DNA of 64,000 nucleotides from Thermothelomyces thermophilus ATCC 42464 (GCF_000226095.1 NC_016476.1:1550001-1614000), one strand, 5' to 3'. Positions 32,440 through 45,669 are shown, counted from the stretch's first letter. Made by a program: numbers and translations. Notes: a model not told the origin generated them from the sequence alone.

Positions 32440-35400
32440 AGTACTAATACACTATAAAGAAGTGACTAGAATAGCCTTATAGAGGCCTTGCCTTCCGGTC
32501 TAGCCTCCTTGTAAGGCGGTATTCCGGAAGCCTCCCTAGGTCTATTAGCCACTGTAGAACCGTCCTTGCCAAACGATGGTTACAGGTCCCTATACCCCGT
32601 AAAACGAGGTCTAGGTCCCTTTGCGACCGTATTTCCCAGGATTCCCACGTTCGGCTTCTTAGTGGGTTTGGGCACCATACGACTAGGTGCTCGACAGTCT
32701 CCCTCCCCTGGCCACAGGCATAGTAAGGGGTACTGACCCCCGGGACTTGAACCCTAAAAAGGAAGTCACGGAGGCTAATAGCCCCTTGTACGGGCCTGTA
32801 CTAGTAGGGAGCTCTAGGCCTTCGTTAGGCCCTAGTGCCTTTATAGGCCCTCCCCTGTAAAAACTAGGCATGGGGGGTCCTTGTCCGATATATGCCATAT
32901 CCTCCTACCGGCTTGGTCGGCCCTCTAGCGGTTGCTCTAGCTTGCCACTATAGCTAGTTCCGTGGCCTGTGGCCTTTTTCGTAAGGTCTGTAGGGGGGGT
33001 CGACCCTCTCTATAGCCCTCCTAAACCTACTGCCGGACTGTCGATCTTGCTACCTCTAGGGCTATAGGCCTTGGCTCCTAGCCCCTTGCCCTAACCCTTC
33101 TCTTCCGGAACCTCTAGCTTAGCCTATTATAGGCCTGTTAGATGAGAGCCCTAGCAGGGACCTAGGGGGCCCCTAGGCCTGCCCCGGTCTATAGGAGTAG
33201 CTGGTCGAGTTTAGCTTCGAAGTTAGCTAGCCTCTTATTAAGGTAGAGGTCGAGGGGTAGTACCTAGGCTTCCGTTTCGAGGCACCGAATAGGGGTAGCC
33301 TTATAGGCCCTGGTAACTACTCGAAGGGCCCTATATTAGGCCTTTAATAGTTTCCTAACAGGGCCTTCTGGCTTGCCCCCTAGCTTGGTAGGCTTGTAGA
33401 AGTTCGAGGCCCCGTAAGCTAAGGCGCTGCGAATGCACTTAGTATAGACCTTACAGGCCTATAGGAGGCCAGGGCCCTAGGTCTTCGCGGCGAGCCTGGT
33501 TAGGGTAAACTCCTAGGTTTCTAGCTTCTTAGCTACCTTTACGTAGTGAGGGCCCTACTGTAGCCTCTAGTCTAGCCAGACCCCTAGGAATCTAGCCGAC
33601 TTTGACGGGGCTATAGTGGTAGTACCCCCCCTAGGCTATAGGAGCTCTAGCGGTCGTGACTACTGTCTCCGGCCCCTGTTAAAGTGGATGAGTTCGCACT
33701 TTTCTGGGGCAAAAGCTATACCCTATGTCTTTGCCTACTATAGGCAGGCCTTCTAAGCCCTCCGTAGCTGACCGTTATAGGCCTCCTCGGCCCTCCCGAA
33801 GGCTAGAAGGTTAGTATCGTCGGCAAAGCCTATCAAACTGACCATAGGGCAAGCCTAGTAAATAGCCTAGTAAAGAGAGGCTATATAGAGGATAAATAGT
33901 ATAGGGGAGAGGGGTAACCCTTAGGGGACCCCGGCCCTTACTGCTATATCCTCTGTTTCCTAGCTATCGAAGTGAAGGATAGCCACCCTATCCTATAGCC
34001 ACTCCCTGACCTAGACCACTAACCACTTCGGGAAGCCCTGGCTCCGTAAGGTGGCCAGTAGCCAGGTATGGTTAATAGTGTCGAAAGCCCCTGAGATATC
34101 GAGTTATAGGAGGGAGGTAGCTACCTTATGCCTCTAAGCCTCCTAAACCTAAGCCGTAACAAGCCGAATAGCTAGTTTGGTAGATCTATATTCCTAGTTA
34201 CCTATCTACTCGGCTAGGAGAAGCCTATAGGCCTCTACGACGGTCATTACTTTCCAGGCGACTATAGCCTCTATTACCTTGCCTACTATTAGTAGGAGTG
34301 CTATAGGCCTGTAGCCACCCGGGGTAAAGTAGGCCTGCAGGGGTTTGCCGGGCTTGTAGAGGACTACTATCTTAGCCCTTTTGAACCGGGCTAGGAAACA
34401 GCCGAGCCGGAGGCTCTCCGAGGCTAGTATAGCTAGTATCCGGTAAAGCGGCCGCCTATAGGCCTTTAGCAGGCCTATAGGGAGGAGGTCCTCCCCTAGG
34501 GCCTTCTATAGGGCCGCTCTAGCTAGTACTGCCCTAACGTCACCCACCGTAACCCTCTGACTTATCTCGAACTTCGGCTCCTAGTGGCTATTTAGTTCTA
34601 GGTCGTCGATATCCGAAAGGTCTGCCTCCGGGTTCGGAAAGAACTTATCGGCCAATGCTCTAGCCTTCTATTAGTAGGTTATAAGCCCTCCTTCGAAGGC
34701 CGGGAGCTTTAGGGGGTCGACCGGTAGGTAGCTTTACAGCCTTGCCTACCGCTCTAGCCTCTATAGCAGGTCCGGCCGGTTAGTTACCTCCCGTAGCGTA
34801 GCCCTCTAGCTCCTAGTCTTCGTAGCCGTAATAGTCTTAGCCTAGTCCCGTAGGGCCTGCCGTAGTACCTCCTATATATAGGGGTTCGGGGTACCCCTAT
34901 AGGCTCTCTCTACCTCCCTGGCCCTCTTCCGGGCCTCTCGAACCTCCTTTGTCCACCATTAAGCTCGTTTGCCACCTATACTAGCCTTCTTTGCCAGAGC
35001 CGAGACCGAAGCTATCTCCTCGAGGGCCTCTATAAGCCTATCGAAGGCCTATAGAAGCTCCTCTAGACCCTGGAAGACAGGCCCGGCCCGGGCTGATGCC
35101 TATCTGCCAAGCTAGAGTAGGAGGTGTGCCGCTTCGGCCCGTGCGACCTCCCTATCTAGGCTATTCTAGTCCCACCCTCTACTAGCCGGTATAGGCCCGT
35201 TAGTCCCCTGGAAGGAGACGTATAGGGCCTGTAGGTAGTGGTCGGACTTCCCCTGTTCTGCGATATCCCTGTAGTTTACTTCTAGCCCGGCCAAGGCCTA
35301 GAATAGGTCTATTGTAGAGGGCCGGCCACGTTAGTCCCCCTAGGGGGCCCTAGTGACCTGGCTATAGGGCATACGTAAGTCGAGGTCCTACTGGTCTGCA

Positions 35401-35870
35401 AGGCTAAGGAGGTCCCTAGCCCCCGGGCTAAGCCTGTCAAACAGGTCCTAGACTAGGTAGTAGAGGTTAAAGTCACCTATAAGAACTAGGGGGTAGGTTG
35501 GCCGAGGTAGGGTTAGCAGGTCCTATAAGAGGGCCTGCTCCCCCTTGTTATTATAGACTGACTAGAGCTCGAACCCCCTCTCTCCTAGGGCCGGAAAGGT
35601 CACCTTGCACTAGTTCTCCTCTGCCGAATAGTCCTACTAGCCGACTAGGAAGCGCTTAGCTACTAAAATAGCCGCCTTGCCCTTAGGCTTATAAACTAGG
35701 TAGTACTTTAAAGCCCTAGGGCAGTAAGTTAACCCTGTAAATCGGTTAATCTACGGTTCCTAGATAGCTAGTAGGTTGTATTTAGCCTCTTCTAGTAGGA
35801 CCTCGAGGGCCTGTTTATTACCTTAGGTGTTCTACTAAAGGATCTTAATTTATATTTGAGGTAGCTAGGG
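32440..35870 (-). pseudogene. LINE A ORF2 (endonuclease, reverse transcriptase, C-terminal zinc region)
   Basis: The endonuclease blocks LVLIGDFNLYY (about 35500), STIDLFQA (about 35320) and KSDHYLQALY (about 35240) are in order. RT has GGYRPIALL (about 34325), QLDISGAFDTINHTWLL (about 34100), AGVPQGLPLSPILFILYIA (about 33940-33885, with Gln as TAG) and GFADDTNLLAFG (33830-33800) with both catalytic Asp intact. Near 32730-32640 a CGQGRETVEHLV...CPN segment gives the usual C-terminal Cys/His motif. It would nick the target and prime reverse transcription there. Confidence 0.9.
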
Positions 35871-37489
35871 CAGAGGCCGAAGGTATAGTAGTAGGCTCTA
35901 TAGCTACTACCCCCTCGGCCATTTACGAAAAGGAGGGGGTTCCGGGCTGTGGAAAGAAAATACAGGTCTGTCGGGCGTCGAATAGGGCACTCCTAGCCGC
36001 CTACTAGGCTAGGGTAGGCCTCCTACAGGGGCGTTTAGCCCTGGTTTGGTAGTGGTCGTCGTCTTCCGGTTAGTTGTTAAACTCGAAGGCTACCTTCTGG
36101 TATGGTTGCTCTGGTGGTTAGAAGGTTCGGGGTCTATACTAATAGGCCTCCCTAGCCCGTTCCTAGGCTTCGACTTTCTTCGGGTAGCCCCTATACCAAG
36201 CCGTATAGGGACCCCTATAGGCCGTATACCTACAAGGGAGTTGGTTAGAGTAGGTAGGGCACTAGGCCTCCCTAGTCTTCCCCCTCTCCCTATAGGCCTT
36301 TACGTTATAACGGCTATAACAGGCCGGCCGCTAGTAGTACTACTAGGTATGGCCAAAGCTCTAGCACCTATAGCACTGCCTTGGCTCTAGAGCATCCTAG
36401 TAAGGCTCGTAGTCTAGTACCTGGGTATCCTAGACCACGCCCTCGTTATAGGCCTTCCGGGCCTCTTCGAGGTCCCATAGGCCTAGGAGTACCGTAGCCC
36501 ACTTTCTTTATAGGCTCTTTAGCAGCTAGAACTTGACCGTTTCGATCGAGTATAGGCCTACGGCCCCCTTAAAGTCTTGTTTACTGACCCCCTATAGCTC
36601 CTCCTTCCGGATTCCTTTAGCTAGGACTATATAGGCCCTGCCGACCTCCCTAGCCTCCTCTCCAAAGGCTATAGCCACCTATCGCTTATTAGCTAAGTAC
36701 TAATCCTTAGTGGCCTTGTCCTTAAAGACTACTACCATATCCCCGCTTAGGAGCTTCCTAGCCGCGACGGCTCCCTAGCAGCTAAAAGCCCTATTAACTG
36801 CTTAGACTATTTCGGCTAGGGTTCAGGCTTTGAGGTCCTCCTATAGGCTCGCGTTCCGTATCGTAACCTCCTATAAGGCCTATAATGGCACTACCTTGGC
36901 CAACGGCAGGCCTCCTTAGGGGGCTGTTACCCCCTATTATAGTCCTATGGCTACCTACGCCTAGATAGGGCGGGGGGTAGCCTTAAGGGCTTCTTTAAGC
37001 CCCTTTTTAACTTTCTCGGCTACAAGTTCCTATAGGTTTAGAACTAGGCCTATGATAGTGGTCGTAAGGCCCTATAAGAGCCTATTAGCAAGGTCCTACG
37101 CCTTGCCCCGTTCAGGGCTTAGTATAAGGTCAACTAGTTACGTAACAAGACCCCTTAGCTCCTTAATATCCGGAGCAGGGTAGGCCTATAGTAGGCCCCC
37201 CTTTGATTGGTTCGAAGCTATAGGCCTCCCCACTTGGTGGCTTGGTGGTAGGCTTTAAATCGACGTCGCGTTCAGGGGCGTTTAGGGGCTCCGGGTGGTC
37301 CGTGCGGTGAAAATTTTGACAGGCGTGCGAGGTGTGGTCGGAATGCGGTCGGATACGGCTTCCACGCTTGCGATGCCTGTTGTACAGCCGCAATGGCTCG
37401 CGCGCAGTTGAGAGTGGTACCGTTAGATAGCGTTTTTCGAGAGCTTTCTGGCGATGGTAGTTTTGTATGTTTTGGTAGGGTTTTCGCAA
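35840..37489 (-). pseudogene. LINE A ORF1 (nucleic-acid-binding protein)
   Basis: The first 108 codons (37489-37163) are open: MRKPYQNIQNYHRQ, basic, ending in a Gly/Pro-rich stretch. Later the frame contains a coiled region with AIAFGEEA-like residues (about 36700) and, near 36330-36150, a run of Cys/His knuckles of the CYxC...GH kind typical of Tad/I-type ORF1 proteins. ORF1 proteins coat element RNA. TAG codons interrupt the remainder. LINE B has the same start at 43103-43379. Confidence 0.8.
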
Positions 37490-37531
37490 AGATGCAAGAG
37501 AAGCTATAGCCTTCTTGGAATGTTATAAATG

Positions 37532-37855
37532 TATAATATACTAGCCTTATAGCATCTATAGATAAATATATAATATTCTATTTGACTACCTTAGGGAGGA
37601 AAAAGAAAAAGAATATAAGAGTTATATGGAGGGGTACCTTTTAAATATATACGTTATAACCTAGGTAGGGCCTAGTTAGGCTCTAGGTCGGGCCCTAACT
37701 AGGCCTTAGCTACGTATCTACCGGACGAGTTACAAATAAGTAACAAACGCTCTACAGACCTATAGGACGTAGGTAAATAAGGCAAGGTAGGTCCGTTCCA
37801 TACCTAGGTAAAGCCTAGGTATTGTCTAGCCTAAATATAGCCCGGGCCTATAATA
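37532..37855 (-). repeat. Gy-B copy 2 3' LTR (324 bp)
   Basis: This reverse-orientation LTR runs TATAATATAC to CCTATAATA and is adjacent to the complement of the purine tract at 37858-37874. Both termini carry RIP-type changes. Confidence 0.88.
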
Positions 37856-37879
37856 TACCCCCCCTCTTTTTTTTCGGTC

Positions 37880-38473
37880 ACCGGGCTAACCCGCCCTATA
37901 TTACACCCTATATATCAGTCCTATAAGTAGGTTCCGTACCTTCCTTTCTTTATTACTATAATAATATAACCCGTATATACAATAGTATATTATACGTAAA
38001 TAGGCAGCGATTCGAGTTCGGATAAAACCTGTACCTCTTTCCCTTTATTATTAGAATAACGCGACCTACGTGTATAGTAGTAAGTTACGTATATAATAAG
38101 TAGTCTGCCTAGGCCTAGTGTGCTCCCTTACTACCCTCCTCCTATACCCATAAATACCCCTTCCTCTTCCCTCTTCCTCTTAATTTTTCCTTACCTATAA
38201 CTAACTCTCTTCCTTTATACCCTCTAACCGCCCCTGCCTCTTATAACTACGCTTGCTACCTATACCCTTATTATACCTTTAAGTTTTTTTTTTTCTAATT
38301 AGTATCTATCTAATATATCGATAGCTACTAGTTTGCTTAGTAATAGTAATAAGCATTACTACCTTAATAGCGATAAGAATAAAGATTACTATATAAGTTT
38401 TTCCCTTACCTATACTAATTTTAGCTATTATATATATATATAAGGTATAGATTAATTCCTCATTTTATAGTAT
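37880..38473. other. Gy-B copy 2 region between purine tract and antisense ORF
   Basis: This is collinear with 29997-30596. It contains a pyrimidine-rich stretch (38150-38220), a T run at 38285-38294 and TA repeats near 38430. No coding motif is seen. Confidence 0.5.
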
Positions 38474-39367
38474 AAGAATGCTAACCTCTCCCTTAGTAAG
38501 TATACTATTAAAGGTAACTCTTTTAACAAGGAGTTTAAACTATAGCCTAAGAAGTAATAATACTATCTATTATATATTAACCGACTTCTAGAAGGTAATA
38601 AGGTCAAGTATATCTAAGGTTAGAGCGCTTCCTATATAATATACTATAAGAGCTATAAGAGCTATATTTAGGATCTATAGCTCTAGGCTGATAACCCCTA
38701 CCTATATATAGGTATTAAAAAAATTATAGGTTATTATAATACTAGTACTACCCTCGCCTCCCCTACTTACTATAAGACTACTAACTAGGGCGCCTATTAT
38801 ACTATCCTAACGCCTAAGTTTTCCATGTTAGTACGTTCGTTCTCTATACTCTTTAAGGCTGCCTAGTCTAACCGTTTGCCTAGATAGGCCGCCTTTGCCC
38901 CTACCCTAGCTATAAGTTCTCGTTACTCTAGTAATAACTTCGCCCTGGTTATTACTACCTCTGCCCCTAATACCCCTACCTACTATAGTAACATCGTCTA
39001 GCCTACCGCCGGCCCTAACCCCACCCTATAAGCTACTAGGCAGCTTATATATTATACTATAGTATAGAACGATAGTATACTACGCTAGATATAATATATA
39101 AATAAGAATATATCGACTTTAGTTAACACTAATACTACCCTTATTACCTACGTCCTAGGCACTCTATCGCCTGCTTCCTATACCTACCCCTATATCTCTA
39201 TAAGCCCTATACCTATACTAATCGACTTCCGCCGTTCCTGTGCCTGCCGCTCTTCCTCGCCTGCCGAGTACGTAGCGTGCCTGGTCTATAACTATAACGA
39301 CCCTACTCTTAACGCTATAACTATTGTTTTAGAGGGGGAGGATAAGGAGGAAGAGGTTATAAAGTAG
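38474..39367 (+). pseudogene. Gy-B copy 2 antisense ORF
   Basis: The frame is 894 nt, the same length as in copy 1, antisense to pol, ending TAG at 39365-39367. It shares the blocks LLEGNKVKYI, STLVNTN, TYVLGTLSPASYT and the acidic EGED...EEEVIK tail. At the N-terminus Tyr again occupies the putative Cys positions in a C-x2-C-x11-C-x7-C-x2-C-x6-C pattern. Internal stops are TAG or TAA. A Met at 38825 could be an internal start. Confidence 0.68.
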
Positions 39368-39559
39368 GCGTATTACACGCTAGTTAGTGTATTTATTTTG
39401 TTTTTATAATTAGACTATCTCTATAGGCGTGTCCGCGATATGACTATAATATACCTGCCGCTCGTTTGCCCTAGGTTTGCCTACCTATATGAAAAATTTA
39501 TATTATTTGCTTTTATACTCTCCCCTACCTCCTGTTTATAACCGGTCTATTATAGTAAT

Positions 39560-42500
39560 ATACGTCTCCTTACTCCTGCTCGAACGCGTCGAACGCCTTA
39601 ATATTTTCTAGATTTTCTAATGGTTCCTAAGTTAGGGTGTCGTATCCCTTCCATTTTACTAGTATATCGTGTTGATTTCCTCTCCCCCTCGCGTTCCTAG
39701 CTATAAAGATCACTTTTACTTCGTATTCCTCCTATAGTAGTCCCTCCTAGGAGAGATCTAATACCGGGTCCGGTTAGAAATCTGATATACGTTATAAAGG
39801 TAATAGGTCGGACGTAGTACGCTTGACAAGGTTAATATAAAAGGTAGGGTAAAGGCTATAGGGAATATCTAGAGTTACCGTTAGTAGTATTAGTATCGTA
39901 ATTACTTTATACTTAGCGTTAACCTAGTTAAGCTTACGGCTAGGGCGGTTAGTCTTAATATTATATAAGGATAGCTATACTTTATCCCTTACTTTAAATC
40001 TCTTAGCTAGGCGTTAAGAACGATTAGTATTTTCTTACTAGCGCTACTATATATATGTAATAGCGGCCTAGGTCTATTCTATATCTTCTCTTAGGTAGTG
40101 TAAGAAATTGGTAGCTCTTCCTTATAGGGTCAAGGCAAGAGCGTCTAATAGGTCGGCAAACTATATTAGGCTTATATTATAACTATAGAGGAGGTAGCTC
40201 GTGCTTGTCCTAGTTATCGTCAAGTTACGGTTATTAATTACGAGCTAGTATATAGGTAGATATTCGGGCTAGTCGTACTAGGCAAAGGAAACTATAGTCT
40301 ATAGGATAGTCTATACCTCCTAATTTATGCATTCTATACCTCTATCTATCTATAGATAATAGGCTATTAATAGTAGCTACTCGATCCTAATAATCTTATA
40401 GAGAGTAGTCTAAAACTAGCTAAGCTAGTCCGAGCCGTAATTAGTAATAATTTATATCGGAAATCCATAAAACCGCTACTATACGTCCTAGAACTAGAGT
40501 ACGTATGCCTCGGCTCCTATCGAGGATATAGCTTCGAGCTAGATATACTTTAACAGCCGGTTGGTAATTATTATAAGGTACTGGGGTAAATTCTCGTCTC
40601 GTATAGGGAGATCGACTATAAAATTAATAGAAATCTATTTCTAGAAGCGGTCGGCGATAGGTAGGGGCTAGAGGAGTCCTTATTATAGTTAATATAAAAC
40701 CTTAGCTCTTCGGTATATATGATAGTTCCTTATAAACCTCTTTACGTCTAGGGATATAAAGTCCTAATAGTAGTCCTATTAGAGTATTTTAAATAGCCTA
40801 TTCCTCCCTAGGTAACCCGATATAAGGGAGTTATAGATATACTAAAGGATAGTAGTAGTGAGTAGTTTCTATATAGGGAGCTAAAGTCCACCCTAGAACT
40901 AGAGAGCACCCTATATATTAAAGGAGTAGTCTATAATCTAGGTCTATACTATATTTGCTTCCTTTGGAAATTTTCGGGCCCTGTCCTAGATAGCCTAGAG
41001 CTAGTATATATAATGTTCGTCCTTAATAACTCCCTTATCCTATAAGGCTACTAGCTATTTATCTATAAAAATGGTGCTCCCCTTCAGTAGGTAGGATACT
41101 TTAGATGATATCAAGGAATCTATTGTATCTATCTAGATAGTAGGGAGAAGTTGTACTATATGTTATACGTCTTAGGGAAGGTCTTATTTACAATGGGATA
41201 GGGCGTTAGGGTAGGACGTTTATAACCTAGGTCGGTAATAGAGCTTAAAGTTAAAGAGGGAGAGTATCTTAGCCTATTAAGTTTGCTACTTACTAATTAA
41301 ACAAGGCTAGGAAAAGTATTCGAGGTTTTTATAATTAGTTAGGATCTAAAAGGGAGCTATAATACTACAAAGCTCGGCTAACTAGGCCTTTAAGTATAAG
41401 ATAATTATAAGTAACTCCTTATTATAGATTATATAGTTCTATTTAGCTAGGGTTAGTTTTGTAGAGTAATAAGCTATAAGGTATAAGACTCTATCTTCTC
41501 CTTATTAGGATAGGCACCCTTCTAGTACCGTCTTAGAGCAATCTACCTCGAGTACCGTCTCCTATTTAGGGTCCTATTATACGAGGACAGGTTCTAATAT
41601 AAAGGCCATCTTAAGGACGTCAAAGGCCTTCCATTCCTTAGTCCCCTATTAGAACGGGGTATTCTTATAGGTTAACCGTGTCAAGGGTTCTATTAGCCTA
41701 GAAAAGTTAGGGATAAAGTCTCGGTAGAAATTAGTAAACCCTAGGAAGCTTTATACTCCCTAAACCTTCCATAATACCTCCTACTTACGAATAGTAGCTA
41801 GCTTTTCAGGGTCTAGATAGACCTAAGCCTTTATCTCTATGATATAGCTAAGGTATTTAACTTCTTTTATAGTAAATATATACTTCTTAAGGTCTAGTAT
41901 AACTTTCTATAACCTTTAGAGTATATCCTTTACTTACCTTATATAATCTTTCCTACTACCTAAAGTATAAACTAAGATATTATTAAGATATACTATTATA
42001 AAGTCTCTAAGCATTAGGCCAAGAGCATTATTAATATATCGTTAGAAGGTTATAGATATATCTATAAGTCTAAAGGGATAGATAAGCTACTTAAAGAGGC
42101 TAAACTAGGTCTAGAATACTATTAAATGTTTATAGCCCTCTATAATCCAGATATAGTAGAAGGCTGCCTAGATATCTAACTTTGTAAACTACTTAGCTCT
42201 AGCTAGGGAGTAAAGTATTTCCTTAATAAGTAGGAGGGGGTATTAATCTTACTTTATAATCTTATTTAGCACCTAATAGTTAATATAAAACCTCTAACCT
42301 CTATCTACTTTCTTTACTAAAAGGATAGGGGCAGCAGCTAAAGAGGAGCTAGCTTAAATCTATCCCTTATCTAGCAAGTTAACGACTTACTTTCGGACTT
42401 CTAATAAATAATTCTATAGCATATTATAAAGAGGCCCCTAAGGAAGTTCAGGGATCTTTCTGTCTAGGCCCTCCTTTAATTTAATATAATAATTAGCTAT

Positions 42501-43021
42501 ACTACAATATAGGGGAAGTCTGCTAGCTTTCTCCTTATTAAAGAGGTTGGCAAAGTCGTGAAGTTCGTCTAGTAAGGTAACCTCTGACTCTATACTAGGC
42601 CCTAGTCAGGTGCCCCTATTCCCTGTACTTTCTCTGTCAAATTGGCGTCTTGATTCTAAGATAGTTATTATCTCCTAGATACTAGTAACTAGGAAGGTAT
42701 TAGAAGTCTTCTTCTTTTATACCCTCCGAACTATACCTATAAAGACTATACCTATAATTTAGAAGATTCTTATCTATCTTGACTATAAAGAGATCTTATA
42801 GATAAGTAGTCTAAGTTATATCCTAATTTCAAGAATACCTATATATATATCTAATTTAACCTCCTAATATTCTATCTATAAAAGACCTAATATAATATTA
42901 TATATAAGTCCTAGGACTATATAAAATATAGCCTAACTCTCCTAGCTATCAATATCTATCATAATATAGGCTATTTAAGTAATCTTCTAGTCTCATTATA
43001 GCCTAGTTATAGTTCTAAGGG
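39560..43021 (-). pseudogene. Gy-B copy 2 pol, from protease end to chromodomain
   Basis: In reverse order this contains the chromodomain (about 39740-39570, with LVKWKG), integrase (about 40640-39900), RNase H (about 41620-41200) and RT (about 42300-41800). The RT active site reads YLNN near 41982-41971, the same double Asp-to-Asn state as copy 1. The 5' part of protease and gag continue beyond LINE B at 55748. It is heavily interrupted by TAG codons. Confidence 0.85.
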
Positions 43022-43099
43022 CAATAAAGACTAGGGAGCTTCTCTTGCATCTTTGCGAAAACCCTATCAAAACACACGAAACTACTATCGCTAGAAAGC

Positions 43100-44700
43100 T
43101 CTCGAAAAACGCTATCTAACGGTACCGCTCTTAACTGCGCGTGAGCTGTTGCGGCTGTATAACAGGCATCGCAAGTGTAGAAGCTGGACCCGACCGCATA
43201 CCGACCGCATCTTATACGCCTGTCAAAATTTTCACCGTACGGACTACCTAGAGCCCCTAAATGCCCCTGAACGTGACGTCAATTTAAAGCCTACCGCTAA
43301 GCTGCTAAGTGGGGAGGTCTATAGCTTCGAGCTAATTAAAGGGGGGCCTATTATAGGCCTACCCTACCCTAGATATTAAGGAACTAAGAGGTCTTATTAT
43401 GTAACTAGTTAACCTCGTACTAAGCCCTAAATAGGGCAGGGTATAAGACCTTGCTAATAGGCTCTTATAGGGCCTTATAACTATTATTATAGGCCTGGTT
43501 CTAAACCTATAGGAACTTGTGGCTAAGGAAGTCAAAAAGGGGCTTAAAGAAGCCCTTAAGGCTACCCCCTGCCCTACCTAGGCATAGATAGCTATAGGAT
43601 TATAATAGGGGGTAATAGCCCCCTAAAGAGGCCTGCCGTTAGCTAAGGTAGTGCCGTTATAGGCCTTATAGGAGGTTACAATACGGAACGCGAGCCTATA
43701 AGAGGACCTTAAAGCCCGAACCCTAGCCGAGATAGTCTAAGCAGTTAACAGGGCTTCTAGCCGCTAGGGAACCGTCGCGGCTAGGAAGCTCCTAAGCAGG
43801 GATATAGTAGTGGTCTTCAAGGATAAGGCCACCAAGGATTAGTATTTGGCTAATAAGTGATAGGTGGCTATAGCCTTTGGAGAGGAGGCTAGGGAGGTCG
43901 GCAGGGCCTATATGATCCTAGCCAAAGGAGTCCCGAAGGAGGAGCTATAGGGGGTTAGCGAACAAGACTTCAAGGGGGCTATAGGCCTACACTCGATCGA
44001 AACGGTCAAGTTCCGGCTGCTAAAGAGCCTGTAAAGAAAGTAGGCTATAGTACTCCTAGGCTTATAGGACCTCGAAGAAGCCCGGAAAGCCTATAACGAG
44101 GGCGTAGTCTAGGATGCCTAGGTGCTAGACTACGAGCCCTACTAGGATGCTCTAGAGCCAAGGCAATACTATAGGTATTAGAGCTTTGGCTATACCTAGC
44201 GGTACTACTAGCGGCCGGCCTGTTATAGCTATTGCGGTACAAAGGCCTATAGGGAGGGGGGGAAGACTAGGGAGGCCTAGTGCCCTACCTACTCTAACTA
44301 ACTCCCTTATAGGTATATAGCCTATAAGGGCCCCTATATAGCTTGGTATAGGGGCTGCCCGAAGAAAGTCAAAGCCTAGGAACAGGCTAGGGAGGCCTAC
44401 TAGTATAAACCCCGAACCTTCTAACTACCGGAGCAACTACATTAGAAGGTAGCCTTCGAGTTTAGCAGCTAACCGGAAGACGACGACTACTACTAGACCA
44501 GGGCTAAGCACCCCTATAGGAGGCCTACCCTGGCCTAGCAGGCGGCTAAGAGCGCCCTATTTGACGTCCGACAGACCTATATCTCCTTTCTATAGCCTGG
44601 AACCCCCTCCTTTTCGTAACCGGCCGAGGGGGTAATAGCTATAGAGCCTACTACTATACCTTCGGCCTCTGCCCTAGCTACCTTAAATGCAAATTAAGAT
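43100..44700 (+). pseudogene. LINE B ORF1
   Basis: This begins like LINE A ORF1 (an open piece at 43149-43379 includes LYNRHRKCRS and the Pro-rich NAPERDVN block). Near 44215-44350 there are Cys/His knuckle remnants (CYSYCGTKAY, AWYRGCPKK) with some Cys changed to Tyr. Many TAG codons. Confidence 0.78.
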
Positions 44701-45036
44701 CCTTTAATAGAATATCTAAGGCAATAAATAGGCCCTTGAGGTCCTACTAGAGGAAGCTAAATACGACCTACTAGCTATCTAAGAGCTATAGATTAATCGT
44801 TTTATAGAGTTAATATACTACCCTTAGGCTTCGAAATACTATCTAGTTTACAAGCCTAAGGGTAAAGCGGCTATTCTAGTGGCTAAGCGCTTCCTAGTTA
44901 GCTAATAGAACTATTTAATAGAGGAGAACTAGTATAGGGTAACCTTTCTAGCCCTAGGAGAGAGGGGGTTTAAGCTCTAGTTAGTCTATAATAATAAAGG
45001 GGAGCAGGCCCTCTTATAGGACCTACTAGCCCTACC
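44680..45036 (+). pseudogene. LINE B ORF2, endonuclease N-terminal part
   Basis: The start of ORF2 runs up to the CTACC target of Gy-A copy 3 (45032-45036) and continues at 52534. It is collinear with 35870-35500 in LINE A. TAG codons replace Gln. Confidence 0.78.
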
Positions 45037-45455
45037 TATGACAAACCCAACTCAGACTTCTTCTAAAAGGGTCCAGACGGAGGTAGGTAAAGCGGGACAA
45101 GCAGGCAGGTCGTCTAAGGGATTCGGTAAAGCTAAAGGGTTCATAACAACACTTAGAGTTGTCTCTTACAGTAATCAGCAATGCTTGGTATAAGTACTAT
45201 GATTGTAATTATTACCACTGGTGAACTCCTAGAGTCCACTATAACAAGTGATTATCTACATGTATATATAATCCTAGTGATCATTCCTGATTACGGTGAT
45301 CGTGAGTGATCGCATGGTAGTGATCACCCTGATCACTAGTGAGCGTAGTGATCACTATGCTTCCTATGCTGTAATTAGTCCTTTTGTTCCTTTGACTTGA
45401 TTAGCCCATTCGTGCCAGTAGCTTAGGCGGCATCTATATATATATTTCTGTAACA
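45037..45455 (-). repeat. Gy-A copy 3 3' LTR (419 bp) with clustered GTGATC motifs
   Basis: The R-U5 half matches the other Gy-A LTRs. The U3 half differs and contains at least six GTGATC-type hexamers between about 45270 and 45360, in both orientations. Such a cluster could act as upstream regulatory sites, which is an inference. Confidence 0.85.
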
Positions 45456-45669
45456 CGATGCCCTCCCTCTAAGGCTTTCAACCTGAAAGCCCTCTTTAGG
45501 CCGTCTTAAATAGCGCTAATATCCCTTGCGTTCCTTGTACGTGTTTTTTCTCTTTAGCCTCTTGTTACCCTTTGTACTGTCAGTCATACTGTCTAACGTA
45601 CGTAGATCCCTAGCATCTATTTGTCATAAGTGTTTAGCTTAGTTTATTTCCGATCACGGGTTTGTAGTA

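Larger units (their letters stand above)
32305..37521 (-). mobile_element. LINE A: full-length Tad-like non-LTR retrotransposon (about 5.2 kb)
   Basis: The element reads right to left: ORF1 with Cys/His knuckles, then ORF2 with an apurinic endonuclease-like domain, RT and a C-terminal Cys/His region. It ends in short TAA/TGA-type repeats (about 32330-32305). Its boundaries follow from a GTTATAAAT-type duplication. LINE B in the opposite orientation gives the same length once Gy-A copy 3 is removed. GC content is high for a RIP target, yet Gln and Trp codons are widely TAG. Confidence 0.92.

Noticed and set aside
36046-36390. 114-codon plus-strand ORF with a Val-rich start
   Set aside because: It mirrors the ORF1 zinc-knuckle region of LINE A and has no counterpart in LINE B.
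45270-45360. CRISPR-like short repeats
   Set aside because: The GTGATC motifs are irregularly spaced, lie inside an LTR and occur in a eukaryotic context.
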